A DNA stretch of 64,000 bases. Origin: Sorghum bicolor (Eukaryota; Streptophyta; Magnoliopsida; Poales; Poaceae). A model generated the notes under the pieces. The model ran no database searches, was not told where the DNA came from, and saw only the letters and a list, made by a program, of their open reading frames with translations. Both the position numbers and the translations under genes were made by a program. Within the stretch, counting starts at the first letter, position 1, and each line of letters begins with the position of its first letter. Shown piece by piece: positions 23,465 through 34,100 of the stretch. The DNA is taken from NCBI RefSeq assembly GCF_000003195.3, contig NC_012876.2, positions 5,023,306 through 5,087,305 of the forward strand, read 5' to 3'.

Positions 23465-23687
23465 TTTAACACAGGCGGTTATATAATGAGAACCGCCTGT
23501 AGAAAGTTCATTTCTACAGGCGGGTTGCATAGCTGAACCGCCTGTAGAAATCTATTTCTACAGACGGTTCTAGGTTACCCGCCTGTGGAAACTCTTGATT
23601 TCCACAGGCACCCAGCGCAGGCGGTTCTCCAAACCGCCTGTGAAATGGGGTTGGAAACCGCCTGTATAGTGCTTCTGTGTACTAGTG
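23465..23687. repeat. Right subterminal repeats and terminus of the CACTA element
   Basis: Several alternating copies of ACAGGCGGTT and AACCGCCTGT (about 23470, 23490, 23517, 23540, 23557, 23575, 23615, 23630 and 23655) form potential hairpins. They end in the terminus GTGTACTAGTG. Confidence 0.85.
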
Positions 23688-23876
23688 GTAATATCTCGAT
23701 GAATTGATAAAGTGTGATTATTCTTGTTACTTACGTATATGAATGTTAGCTAACCATGCAATAATATAGGTTTTGTTAGTTATACTCTTTGTGTTCCAAA
23801 CTGTAAATGGTTCTAGCTTTTCTGGTTACATAGCTTTTGCACGAACCTAGATATACATGCATTATATCCAAACATA

Positions 23877-24109
23877 GACCTTGTTTAGTTCCAAAAAATT
23901 TTTGGATTTCGGTACTGTAGTATTTTCTTTTTTATTTGATAAATATTATTTAATCATGGATTAATTAGGCTCAAAAGATTTAGACAAACTGTACAATTTG
24001 TTTTTGTTTTCGTTTATATTTAATAATTCATGCATGCATGTGCCGTAAGATTCGATGTGACAGAGAATTTTGAATTTTTTTTTATTTTTAGGGTAAACTA
24101 AACAAGGCC
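23877..24109. mobile_element. MITE with GGCCTTGTTTAGTT-type ends
   Basis: The left end GACCTTGTTTAGTTCC and right end GTAAACTAAACAAGGCC are inverted copies, flanked by ATA at 23874-23876 and 24110-24112. The interior shares AAGATTCGATGTGA with the other copies. It is non-coding. Confidence 0.85.
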
Positions 24110-24112
24110 ATA

Positions 24113-26215
24113 TAGTAAAAAGCTATACAATTTGGAACGGAGTATTTCCTCCCCTTAGAAAAACAATGGCGTGAGGAGGGCACATGCATGCAAATTAAAA
24201 GCACACGTGATGGTTGACGGTTCTGGATGAATCCACATCCACTCAGGTACCAAAATTGGGCGTGACACCCGTGAGGGACCGTTTCCCTTTGCAAATTGAA
24301 GGACACGGACAATCAGATACCCAATCCCGGCTGCGGCCTTCCCTGCTCAAACAAAACTGCCCATCATGCACTCCTTCGTCGCCTACTACGTCTGTCTCAC
24401 TCCGCATGTTGTTTAGTTCCAATTCTTTTTTAAAAAAATAGATATCATAACACTTTCGTTTGTATTTAATAAATATTATTCAATTATAAACTAATTAGGT
24501 TCAAAAGATTTATCTCACAAATTACAGATAAATCTATATTTAATGTTCTATTCATGTGCCGTAAGATTTGATGTGACGATTAATCTAAAAAATTTTGCAA
24601 AATATTTTTGGAACTTGCCACAGCCATGGGGCCCACTGACCCCACACACTGAAACTGAAATGCTCGGACTCATCTGCTTCTGTTTCTGGGTCTCTCCCTC
24701 TCTCACGTGCACACATCAAACGGACCGGGCCGGACTCTAACATTGGGCTCGTCTGTAAAAGCACAGCTCAAAGTGGCCCAGGTGATGTACTGTGGCCCTG
24801 TAGTGAGCCCATTTGATTGATGGGCTCAAAGTAGCTTATAGGCTTATGGCCCGCAACTGGCACGGATTGCTAGTACTGTGTGTGCAGCGTCAGGATTTCA
24901 TCATCATCAGACAAAAGATCAAATCGGGAACAAGCAAAACCAAATGGCTGAAGAATCTAAAAAAGAGGTCGAGAGGAATTAAGTTTCTTCTTAAAGGAGA
25001 AGAATAAAGGACAATAATCGAGTCGTTATCTCAAAAATGGAAATAGAATAATCATCCCTGGAAATTACTGTTAGAAAGAGTTTGGAACACACTTTCTTTT
25101 TGGTCTCCAAGTGCTTGCAGTGTTTTAAATAATGGGCTGACCTTAGCCATTGTAACGATACTTTTGTACTAAATAGCGGGCTATAACGATGTTATAGCAG
25201 ACCATTCAGCTAAATATTATAGCCTGATGTTTCAAATTGTTATTTTTAACTAAATTTTGCGAGAAATGCCTCTAGTTATAAATTATTAAGAACAAGCATC
25301 TACCGTGTCCACTAGTGGCGACCCCTGACCTCTCTTCTCCTCCTCTTCTTTTCCCTCTCCTTTTTCTTTTCTTCCTCCTATCAGCGCACTAGCAGCATCT
25401 GCTACACCCCTCATCCATGCAAGGGCATGCCCTTAATGAAAAAAAGTTTTACACACAAGACTCTTTGATTCAAGACAACATATTAACACCAATATTAGCC
25501 GGTTTTACTCCTATATTCCTAGCAACAAAAAAGGTTTGACTCATATATATGATACTGTTTGGATACCACTTGCACTCGGTCGTTTCTCAACGACTACGAC
25601 TGAGCCAGGGAAAGGACATGGATAATGACTAAAAACAATTTAAGTAGGGGAATAACATTCATAAAGGTCTTCTAGGGCGTGTTTGGACTGGCTATGAGTA
25701 ATTATTAGCTGCAGCTAAATTTTTTCAAACTAAGAGCGTCTCCAAAGAGTCATAAAAATTTACTTAGTAAATCAATAATTATGTCAAGAAAATGAAATAA
25801 ATAGCAAGATCAATTTTTACCTTTCTCTGACCTTTTAGCCATTCTTCTTTGATCATCTAAGACTAATTTTTAGTAGCTAATAATTAGCTTGTGCTATCAA
25901 AAGCAACACGATTTCTATAGGAGTAGCAGAGCTATGAGTTTAGATAGTCCATCAATTGAGTAGATAAAAAATAGATGTCAATCCATCTATTCTTTCTTTT
26001 TTTTGGAAAATATTATGAGAGGTGCCCCCCCTACTAGTTATACATGTACGAAAAGGTAAAGAAAAAAATTTCTTACAAAGTTAGGGGGGAAAAGGAGATG
26101 AAAAAATTGAAGAAAGATTATAACTAGGCTTCTAGCCAAGTGGCCATTGGGTAGTTAGAGTAAAGTATTTCTTTATGCGTGTCATTGTTGGATCGGAGTA
26201 TCTTGCTCATTAGAC
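24113..26215. other. Intergenic; a partial MITE and undefined repeats
   Basis: 24409-24615 is a truncated copy of the GGCCTTGTTTAGTT MITE (TTGTTTAGTTCCAATTC to AATATTTTTGGAACTTG), lacking its outer end bases. The rest has no gene that I can support. 24620-25010 gives short frames without known domains, and 25250-26200 is AT-rich. Confidence 0.45.
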
Positions 26216-26218
26216 CAA

Positions 26219-26450
26219 GGCCTTGTTTAGTTGGTAAAAATTTTGGATTTTGAGTACCGTAGCACTTTCGTTTGTTTGTGGCAAATGTTGTTCAGTCATA
26301 AACTAATTAGGGTCAAAAGATTTATCTCGCGATTTACAGACAAACTGTGTAATTAGTTTTTGTTTTTGTCTAAATTTAATACTCCATACATCTACCGCAA
26401 GATTCGATGTGACTGGGAATCTTCAATTTTTTTGGGAACTAAACAAGGCC
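26219..26450. mobile_element. MITE with GGCCTTGTTTAGTT ends
   Basis: Ends GGCCTTGTTTAGTTGG and GGGAACTAAACAAGGCC, with flanking triplet CAA on both sides (26216-26218 and 26451-26453). The interior matches the other copies. It is non-coding. Confidence 0.9.
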
Positions 26451-27734
26451 CAAGTGATGAAACGTCTCCCCCTCAGTTCTAGTTCCAAAAGATGTAAATC
26501 ATCATGAATCATTTGAACGTGTTCATAAGTCAAGGATAGGCAAAAATCCCTTATCTCTTTAATACAAGTCATTGTCGGTCCAACTTCCCAACACAAGTCA
26601 TTGTCGGCCCACCTAGTCACCAAGCCCAGTAACCAACGGCCAGCCGATGTTGTTGCACAGCAGCACAGGCCCAGTAACTACACCTTGGTATCGTGCTGCT
26701 CTTGTTGCCATGGACGGCTTCCTCGCCTCCACATCTATTATGGCTTCAACCTCTACGTGCTTTTGATTCTTGCCATGATCAATCCAACGAAAACTAAGAA
26801 GTTCCTTTTTTGTCAGAGGCAATTCTATCGGAAGCCTCATCTAGAGATACCACTAGGCACTACTGGAAACTAAGAGGTTCATGTCGGTGCAACACGCACC
26901 AACAGGAAAATTACCAACATTTCTGTTGGTTCCCTACAACCGATGAGGAATTGGAAAACTGACAGTCTAGGTTTTGGTCATCCGACAAAAAAATGTGAAT
27001 TTTTTCATGTGAGTTTTGGTGCCACTAACAGAAAAAAAAATCAATTGGATGAGCACCGAGAAACGAAACACGCAGCCCCTAGGCCCTGCGCGGGCCTTTC
27101 GGCCGGCCAGCCCAGAAGCAAGTGGGTTGTGCCCGCGGACGCATATAAGCGGCGTGCTCTAAATCCTAGCCCCGCCCGTTGTCGCTTGCTTTTTGATAGC
27201 GGCTAGTTTAGTTCTATCGATAGAAAAATTCAACAACCCATAGATAAATTTTGTTTCTCTGTCGCTTTAGTTCTACTAGCAAAAATATATCCGTGCCGCC
27301 TTGCAATGGGATAAGAATATCATACATTTAACCGTCAACAAGGAGCATAGAAAAACGTTGTTGCCACTGTGCTAGCATTTCTCTCTGCACCTGTTTGCTT
27401 CGGTGTTCGGTGTTCTGATATGAGATTCGGGTGGACATCCACTCCATGTCGGTGAGTGATTTGGCAGACTTAGTGTAGAGTCCCGTGGTGGTGCACGTGG
27501 AGCCTGGTAGGGATATGACGAGCCTTGAAACAATGCACAACACACGTCAAGTCTCAAGCCCCCGCGGTGACAGATGCTGAATCCCGTATCTTGCGAATCC
27601 AGTCCGTCTTCACATAGATATCACACGTCACTTAGTCATCGGTCATCAATCTTCATATAGATGTGGCTCTTTACTCAACACTCCACCGTCGCATTACCTG
27701 GTTTTCCATGACTGGAGTCCTTGCCATGACGAAC

Positions 27735-27799
<65 letters not shown>
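27735..27799. repeat. (GT)n(TA)n compound microsatellite
   Basis: About seven GT units followed by about 25 TA units. Confidence 0.95.
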
Positions 27800-27803
<4 letters not shown>

Positions 27804-28164
27804 CATGGAGTATTAAATATATATAAAAATAATAATTAATTATATAATTTACCTGTAATTTATGAGATGAATCTTTTAAATCTAGTTAATCTATGATTGG
27901 ACAAAATTTGTCAAATACAAAGGAAAGTACGAAGGTATCCACTTTGTAAAAATATTTTTGAACTAATTAAGACCTCAGTCACGCTCGTGTCAACAGTCCG
28001 CTCCGCTCGGACTCATAGCGAGCTAACAGCCAAGCCAGCACGAGTGCACGACTCGACTGAACTGGACTGGACTCGAGTGGCCTTTTCCCAAAGGCTTATC
28101 TCGGCGACGTCCGACGTCACGTGATCCTTGTCCAGCAGACCAGCAGTAAATTCCAATAGGGTTT

Positions 28165-28660
28165 AAGAGCAAGTATTATGGTGGGCTGTAAGCTGGCTAA
28201 ATGCTGATGTGGAGGAGAGAAGGAAGGAGAGAGAGGAAAAGCAGACTGTAAGAGCAAGTATTATAGTGGGCTGTAAGCTGGCTAAATGCTGAGGTGGAGG
28301 AGAGAAGGGAGGAGAGAGAGGAGAAGCGAGCTGTAAACTTACAGCCAGCCTAGGCACAGGAATCAAGAAACTTTGTGAGAGAGACAAGTGGGCCATGTAT
28401 TAATAGTGAATAGCTAACTATTGTATGGGTGGGCTGAGAGAAGGCTGTAAGAAACCTTACAGCCAGCAAGTGGGCTGTATTATTAAACTTGCTCTAAGGT
28501 TACAGCCAGCTTAGACACAAAAACCAAGAAACTTTGTGAGAGAGATAAGTGGGCCATGTATTAATAGTGAATAGCTAACTATTGTATGAGTGGACTGTAA
28601 GAAGGCTGTAAGGAACCTTACAGCCAACAAGTGGACTGTATTATTAAACTTGCTCTAAAG
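28165..28660. mobile_element. Compound MITE with internally duplicated halves
   Basis: The left end TAAGAGCAAGTATTATGG is repeated at about 28250 (second head). The right end TATTATTAAACTTGCTCTAA occurs at about 28479-28498 and again at about 28638-28658 (second tail). The ends TTAGAGCAAGTTTAATA and their inverse are those of a common grass MITE. Head and tail are each present twice with a few substitutions, so two copies were fused or both halves were duplicated. Confidence 0.75.
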
Positions 28661-28725
28661 GAGCGACTCCATCTGCCGGCGGCGGCCAACCAGCCCCGCC
28701 CGCCTCCACGCCTGTCCTCGCAATT

Positions 28726-28925
28726 GGCCACCCAGGCCCCGCCGTCCACCACTGACCATAGGTCTTGTGCGGATCTGTAGTGCCCCCGCCGGTGGCCACC
28801 CAGGCCTGGTCATCCACCACTGTCCACAGGTCCCGCGTGGATCTGCAGTGCCCCGCCGGTGGCCTTCCAGTTCCAGGCCCCGTCATCCACCACAGACCAT
28901 AGGTCCCGCGCGGATCTGCTGTCCC
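28726..28925. repeat. GC-rich tandem repeat, about 67-bp unit, three copies
   Basis: Copies start near 28726, 28794 and 28861. The shared core is CATCCACCACTG, then CCACAGGTCCCGCG, then GGATCTGCAGTGCC. The copies differ by scattered substitutions. Confidence 0.85.
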
Positions 28926-28943
28926 AACCTTTAGGTCGCTGCT

Positions 28944-29090
28944 ATGGCGGAGGAATCGCCATCTCAAAAGTCGTGGGGGGACGTGACTGACGAAGAACTG
29001 TCGCCGCCATGGTGCTCCCCCGCTCGACCGTCGCCATCGGCTCGTTGGCAGCTGGGAACACGCATCGCCGAGGTCGTCAACGCCTATTGA
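28944..29090 (+). other. Short gene-like fragment, 48 codons
   Basis: Starts MAEESPSQKSWGDVTDEE and stops at 29090. The charged W-G-D-V-T-D-E-E style resembles the N-termini of gag-like proteins of plant retroelements, but the fragment is too short to assign. It lies inside the non-autonomous CACTA element, so it may be captured sequence. Confidence 0.3.
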
Positions 29091-29281
29091 TTTGATTTTA
29101 TAAGTTGCCGTCTTTGTAGAGTTCTGATTTTGGTTTGGACTTGAATGGCCATGGCGATTTTAATTCGGTCTCAGTTTCGTCAACGCCTATTGATTTGATT
29201 TTATAAGTTGCCGTCTCTTTAGAGTTCTGATTTTGGTTTGGATTTGGATGGCCATGGCGATTTTGATTCGGTCTCAGTTTG
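29075..29281. repeat. 103-bp tandem duplication
   Basis: Two copies, starting CGTCAACGCCTATTGATTTG at 29075 and 29178 and differing at a few positions. Confidence 0.9.
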
Positions 29282-29503
29282 GTCTCTTTTCCTAGCACCT
29301 CGTTTGCTTATTGATTTGGGTGACGTGAGGAAATCTATTTGATCTATTCGATTTCGGATCAGGATGGTTAGAGAGGGGGCAGACGGAAGTTTGATCCAGA
29401 CGAGAATTTATGTTGAAATTTTGCCTCTTTAGTATTAGGTTGGTTAGTATATTTCGATTCCGAGAAGGATTATTCTGCCGATTCTGGGCGACAGAAGATC
29501 GGC

Positions 29504-29576
29504 GGGACCGACGGGAGCGGCAGAAAAAAATTTGGCACACTGAAATTTTCACAATTTAGTAGTAGGGATAGATTCT
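29504..29576. repeat. Direct repeat, first copy (second at 30161-30236)
   Basis: Begins GGGACCGACGGGAGCGGCAG, then a run of A, then TTTTTCACAATTTAGTA. The same sequence recurs at 30161-30236 with few changes. The second copy is close to the right end of the CACTA element. Confidence 0.85.
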
Positions 29577-30354
29577 CTATTGTAAATTTGCATCAGGAAT
29601 CTTTTGTTATTCTTTATTTTCATTCACACCCTTCCACCTCTTATATTGTCCATTGTTTCGCATAGAGGGGAGACGGAAGCGACCTCAAAAAAATATCGCA
29701 CCATTTGATGGTCTTACTTTTATTCTTTTTAGTTGCAGCAGACTATAGTTCATGTATACAACAATTAGTTTACTATAAAAATTTTATTATAATTAGGCCA
29801 TAGAAACTGCAGCTATAAATTAATTAATTACAGATTTTCGTAAAAGTTAAAGAAGGTGTCGTGGACTTTTTCTAATTATGATGAAAGATTTTTTTTTTGA
29901 CGAGAATGATGAAAGATTGAAAGTAGCAGTAAGATGGACTGACGAGACATTTCAGGATGACCGACTCTCAGCCCATGGTGCAAGTGCAACTCCATCAAGC
30001 TGTACTGGAGTATATTTATTTTCATGGGCTGGGCTGTATCACCCACCAATCCAGCCCACGTACCGCGACTCTTCCCCTCCTCTGTTCCAACTCCCCCATT
30101 ATAGGTGTCTCGGCGCCGTACACGCCTCTACAGACCCAGGCGCCCTTCCGCTGCAGCTGCGGGACCGACGGGAGCGGCAGAAAAAAAAATTGGCAGACTG
30201 AATTTTTCACAATTTAGTAATAGAAGGAATAGATTAGTATTTTCTGTCAGTATACCGAAAGAAAAAAATTAATTTTCTAAATTTTTTTGTCGGTATTATG
30301 CATTTGTTTGTCAATTTCGTACTGAAAGTGAAATTTTAGTTTCTAGTAGTGAGG

Positions 30355-32560
30355 GGGAACCTAAGCAATTGATTTTTAAGAATGACTGGCCTTACCAATC
30401 ATCTAAAAAAGTAGTCTCTGTTTTTAGAGGTGGCTAATAAAGCTAGCCTCTGCAGATCTTATTTTTGGAGGTGATTGGAATTATCAGTTGTTGTCCCTAA
30501 TAGAGAAACCATTTTTAGATGCACCATCCTTTTAGTCTAGAGACGCTCTATCAAGAACCATATCTAGAAATGGTTTTGAGCTGTCCAGTAGCTAGAATAC
30601 GATTTTAGAGACAATTGGAAAGGCCAGCCACCTATAGGAGTTTCTTTTATTTTATAGAGGCAGATAGACTTTCTAGTTGCTTCTAAAAATGTTAAAGGCG
30701 GATAGAAATTTCACGCGTATCTAGAAATGGATTTCTAGAGGTAGTTGATAATTTGTTGTGCGTCTAAAAATAGGCCAACATCGTAAAATACATAACCTTT
30801 TCAAATCAAGATGAATACAAACTTTATACCTTTTCATTTGAAATCATTTAGGTCCCCAAAATTTCATTTTATCATATGTTTCAAAATTTTGAAATATATT
30901 TTTTCTTGAATTTCTCAAATGACCTTGGATGGAGAAATAAATAAAACTAAAGTTGTGGTACTTGATAAGATCTAAAACATTTTACTTCAATCTTTTCATT
31001 TAAATTTGTTTAGAGTCACGCATATTTTTATTACAATAAATTAAATACAAAAGGATTGTATTGGTCACTTGGTCACCTGAGATTTTGTGTTCAATCATGC
31101 ACAAAAATTGTGTGACTTGTGCCTAGTGAGCTTCTTCCAGGACTAAAATTTCACTTTAACTATTTTTTGGCCTAATTTGTAGATTCTGAAATATGATTTC
31201 TAGAGGCTGGTGGATTTTAGCTTGCATCTAGAAAACAGATTTCTAGGTGCAGTTGGACAACTTTGTTACTACAGCTCAAGTATTCACTACAAGAGATGTG
31301 TCATTTTTTGCATTTATTTTTGTCGTCACATAGGAAATTTATGTGATAGCTTAGTAGCAATGCCCAAATAGCATGAGCTTTGTTTCCATGTCATGGTTTG
31401 AAACAGCCAAAACTCAGTTGGAACTAGATTTAAATTCAATATTGATTTTTTTAAAATGATCTCTATGAATATATATTCTATACTAAAATTGTAGAGCTCG
31501 ATGAGATCTAAAACTTTTTAGTTCAAACTTTTTTATTTGAAATTATTTTGGATCCCAAATATTCAAACTAAACTTAATACAAGGTTCATTCATTTGGTCA
31601 CACATAGGGATTGTGTGGTAGAGTGGTAGTGTATGGTCAAGTAAGGTAAGGGGTCCTGACGAGTTTGATTCATAGAACTGCATGCACACATGAATTGTGA
31701 CTCACATTTGTTGCTATCTTTTATGGTCCATTTTCATTTTCTGAAAAATGATTTTTAGAGGTGGGCTATGATACCAACCACGTTAGAAATCATGGATTGC
31801 TACTTGAGATGCTTGAGTAAATGGAGTGGGGGTGGAAGACACACTTCTAGCATAAATCAATTTTGACCATGATTACAAATGCCTTCTATAGTAGTATAAG
31901 TTCCCCATTAATGTTTTGTTTCCATAACACTTCCATCAATATTATCTGTTTCCTTATACACCCACATATTCCCTATTCCCGTACCCTATTGTCCTATTCT
32001 TGCACCCATTTTCGATGATAAATATGGACACAAAATAGTTGAGGGCTTTTTAAGCCCTGTTTCATCAATTTTCATCATCTCTACTGCCTGTCGTGATGAA
32101 TCCACCACTCGCATGCCATGGAGGATACACCTTCTAGCCTCCCCGGTCCTATGCCAGTTTTCTATATGTGTGCCCCTACATATCGAGAGAGTATGGGGCT
32201 GAAGTTGGGGGAGTGGTGGATTCTCTAGAAGTCCCACTGTAGATCTTGCAAAATCCAAACTCCCCCTACCCAAATTCAGCTATTCCACTGACAGATGGGC
32301 AGGGGTGAGGGCAGAGAAAAGTCAAACAGGAGAGGGCCGGGGCAGAGAAAAGAGAAGATAAGAGAGAGGACATGAGGGGTGGCAGTGGCCAAGGGACTCA
32401 ATAGATGAGAGAAAAGAGTTGTAGATAATAGGTTTAGGTAGTTAATTATATATGTTCAGCTTGTTTTGAGGTGTCTCATGAACACCTATATCTAAAAATA
32501 GGATTCCTAGAGGCAGTATTTTATATTGACCACCTAAAAAATAAAGAATAACTTTGAAAC
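30355..32560. mobile_element. Remnants of an older CACTA-type element
   Basis: A motif of the type TTTCTAGAGGTGGTTGG (and CATCTAAAAATGG in inverse) recurs at about 30430, 30465, 30610, 30655, 30735, 31200, 31240, 31755 and 32505. This resembles subterminal repeats of one CACTA family. A terminus-like CACTACAAGAGATG is at about 31286. No transposase and no clear pair of ends were found. The intact-ended CACTA insertion at 26858-30351 interrupts this material at its left side. Confidence 0.5.
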
Positions 32561-32574
32561 TATTTTTATATATA

Positions 32575-32607
32575 GTATTAGCTTGTGCGAATGCACGGGT
32601 TAACTAG
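32575..32607 (+). mobile_element. Helitron-like 3' terminus, isolated
   Basis: The sequence TTGTGC-GAAT-GCACGG can form a short stem-loop and is followed by GTTAACTAG and then T. A hairpin some 5-12 bases before CTRR, with a T after it, is the Helitron 3' signature. No matching 5' end was located. Confidence 0.4.
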
Positions 32608-33957
32608 TATTATAATATGTAATATATAAAAGTGAAAATGAAATTTGGGCATGTCGACATTGCAACTCCCAAACCTAGCTAGTTGGAATTCTTTCATGCA
32701 TGAAAGATAAATCAAGTTGAAGCATATATAGCATAGCAGTGACGACAATGCAGGGACAGGAGATACACATATGCTTTGTGGATGAACTGTAGACCTACAA
32801 TCATATTAGCAGTAAGCGTCACTGTCTACCTAATTGTAGGCACATGTCGTAGCACACTGTAAGCACTTGCTTTCACTAATCTAGCACAGCATTGCTTGTC
32901 CACTAATTTGTAGGCACCGGACTGTGCACGCGCACATACATAGAACAACGGGATGACGATCTCGATTAGTTCCCAAAGTGGTCTAGAACTGATGGGACAA
33001 TTTACTCGATTTTTTATGTCTTATTCTTAGCTTTCGGTACGCTGTACCTAGAATCATATAACAGTGCATATATAACCCTTTTGACCAGATGAGGTTAACA
33101 GAATCTATGTATACGTGCAGCTAATTTAGTTAATTATGCAGCAGATCGATACTAGCGATATAAAGGCAAATTAAGTAGATGCGCATGAAATGACAAGGAA
33201 AAGGGACAGATATCACAGTCAGTCGTTGGAAATATGTTGTGTTGAGAATTGATGGATTGAAAAGAAAGCAGGAACACATATATAATTTGATCATAAATTC
33301 GAGGCGATATTATTTGTTTTATCCTTGGAGATCTAGCATATGTATCAGTATAAATGAATGCGTCAAATTGAATTTTACTACTAGTAGGACGCATGCAGTT
33401 CCCAAGGGCACAGGAAAGGCCAGCTCTTTGTAACAAACCTGATCAGACACGCACAAAAAGAACGCCAAGGAATGAAGGACAGATGTCGGTCATGAAATGA
33501 CATCAATGAAGTGATTAGAGGAAGAGAGCAGTGCACAGTGGTCAACTAGTCATGTACCCCATTTTGGGATAGGGCAAGATTCCAAAACGGTCATTTCATG
33601 CCTTCAAAAGAATCCGTCATAATTCATAAAGACTTCCATCGATGCCCAACCATCATGTATTTGTACTTGTGTGTGAAGTGAGATGATATAGTATAATTAA
33701 GGGGTATAGATTAAAAGATAGGCTGGCACACGTGAATTCACTAAGAATATCAGATACACAAATGCTATATATGATGATAAGTCTCCTAGCTAGCTACCGT
33801 GTGGAACATATATATGTACACATACATATATTTCTTCATGGGCCCAAATAATGCCAATATATATCATTAATCATTACGCAGGAAGAACGGCACCTGAACA
33901 GAGAAATCTTCACAAATCTTGAACTAGATGCACTAACAGATTCCTGAGCCAGAATAC
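32608..33957. other. Intergenic, nothing recognised
   Basis: AT-rich DNA. Open frames of 64-94 codons around 33150-33436 overlap on opposite strands and match no family I know. Confidence 0.45.
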
Positions 33958-33958
33958 T

Positions 33959-34075
<117 letters not shown>

Positions 34076-34100
34076 TAGCAAAGGAGGTCAAATTGGAAAC

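Larger units (their letters stand above)
16544..23687 (+). mobile_element. CACTA (EnSpm) DNA transposon, 7.1 kb, both ends present
   Basis: The left terminus CACTAGTACACAGATGC and right terminus GCTTCTGTGTACTAGTG are inverted copies. Each is flanked by the triplet GTA (16541-16543 and 23688-23690), the 3-bp duplication typical of CACTA elements. Subterminal motifs ACAGGCGGTT and AACCGCCTGT are repeated at both ends. The element carries a tnp2-type transposase frame and a second, decayed gene with a Ulp1-protease-like C-terminus. The ends look young, but the second gene is broken and the transposase C-terminus runs into tandem repeats. Autonomy is therefore doubtful. Confidence 0.92.
26858..30351. 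mobile_element. Non-autonomous CACTA element, 3.5 kb
   Basis: The left terminus CACTACTGGAAACTAAGA and right terminus TTTTAGTTTCTAGTAGTG are inverted copies, flanked by AGG on both sides (26855-26857 and 30352-30354). No transposase is present. The interior holds a (TA)n tract, a compound MITE, GC-rich tandem repeats and short gene-like fragments. It would need a transposase from elsewhere. Confidence 0.88.
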
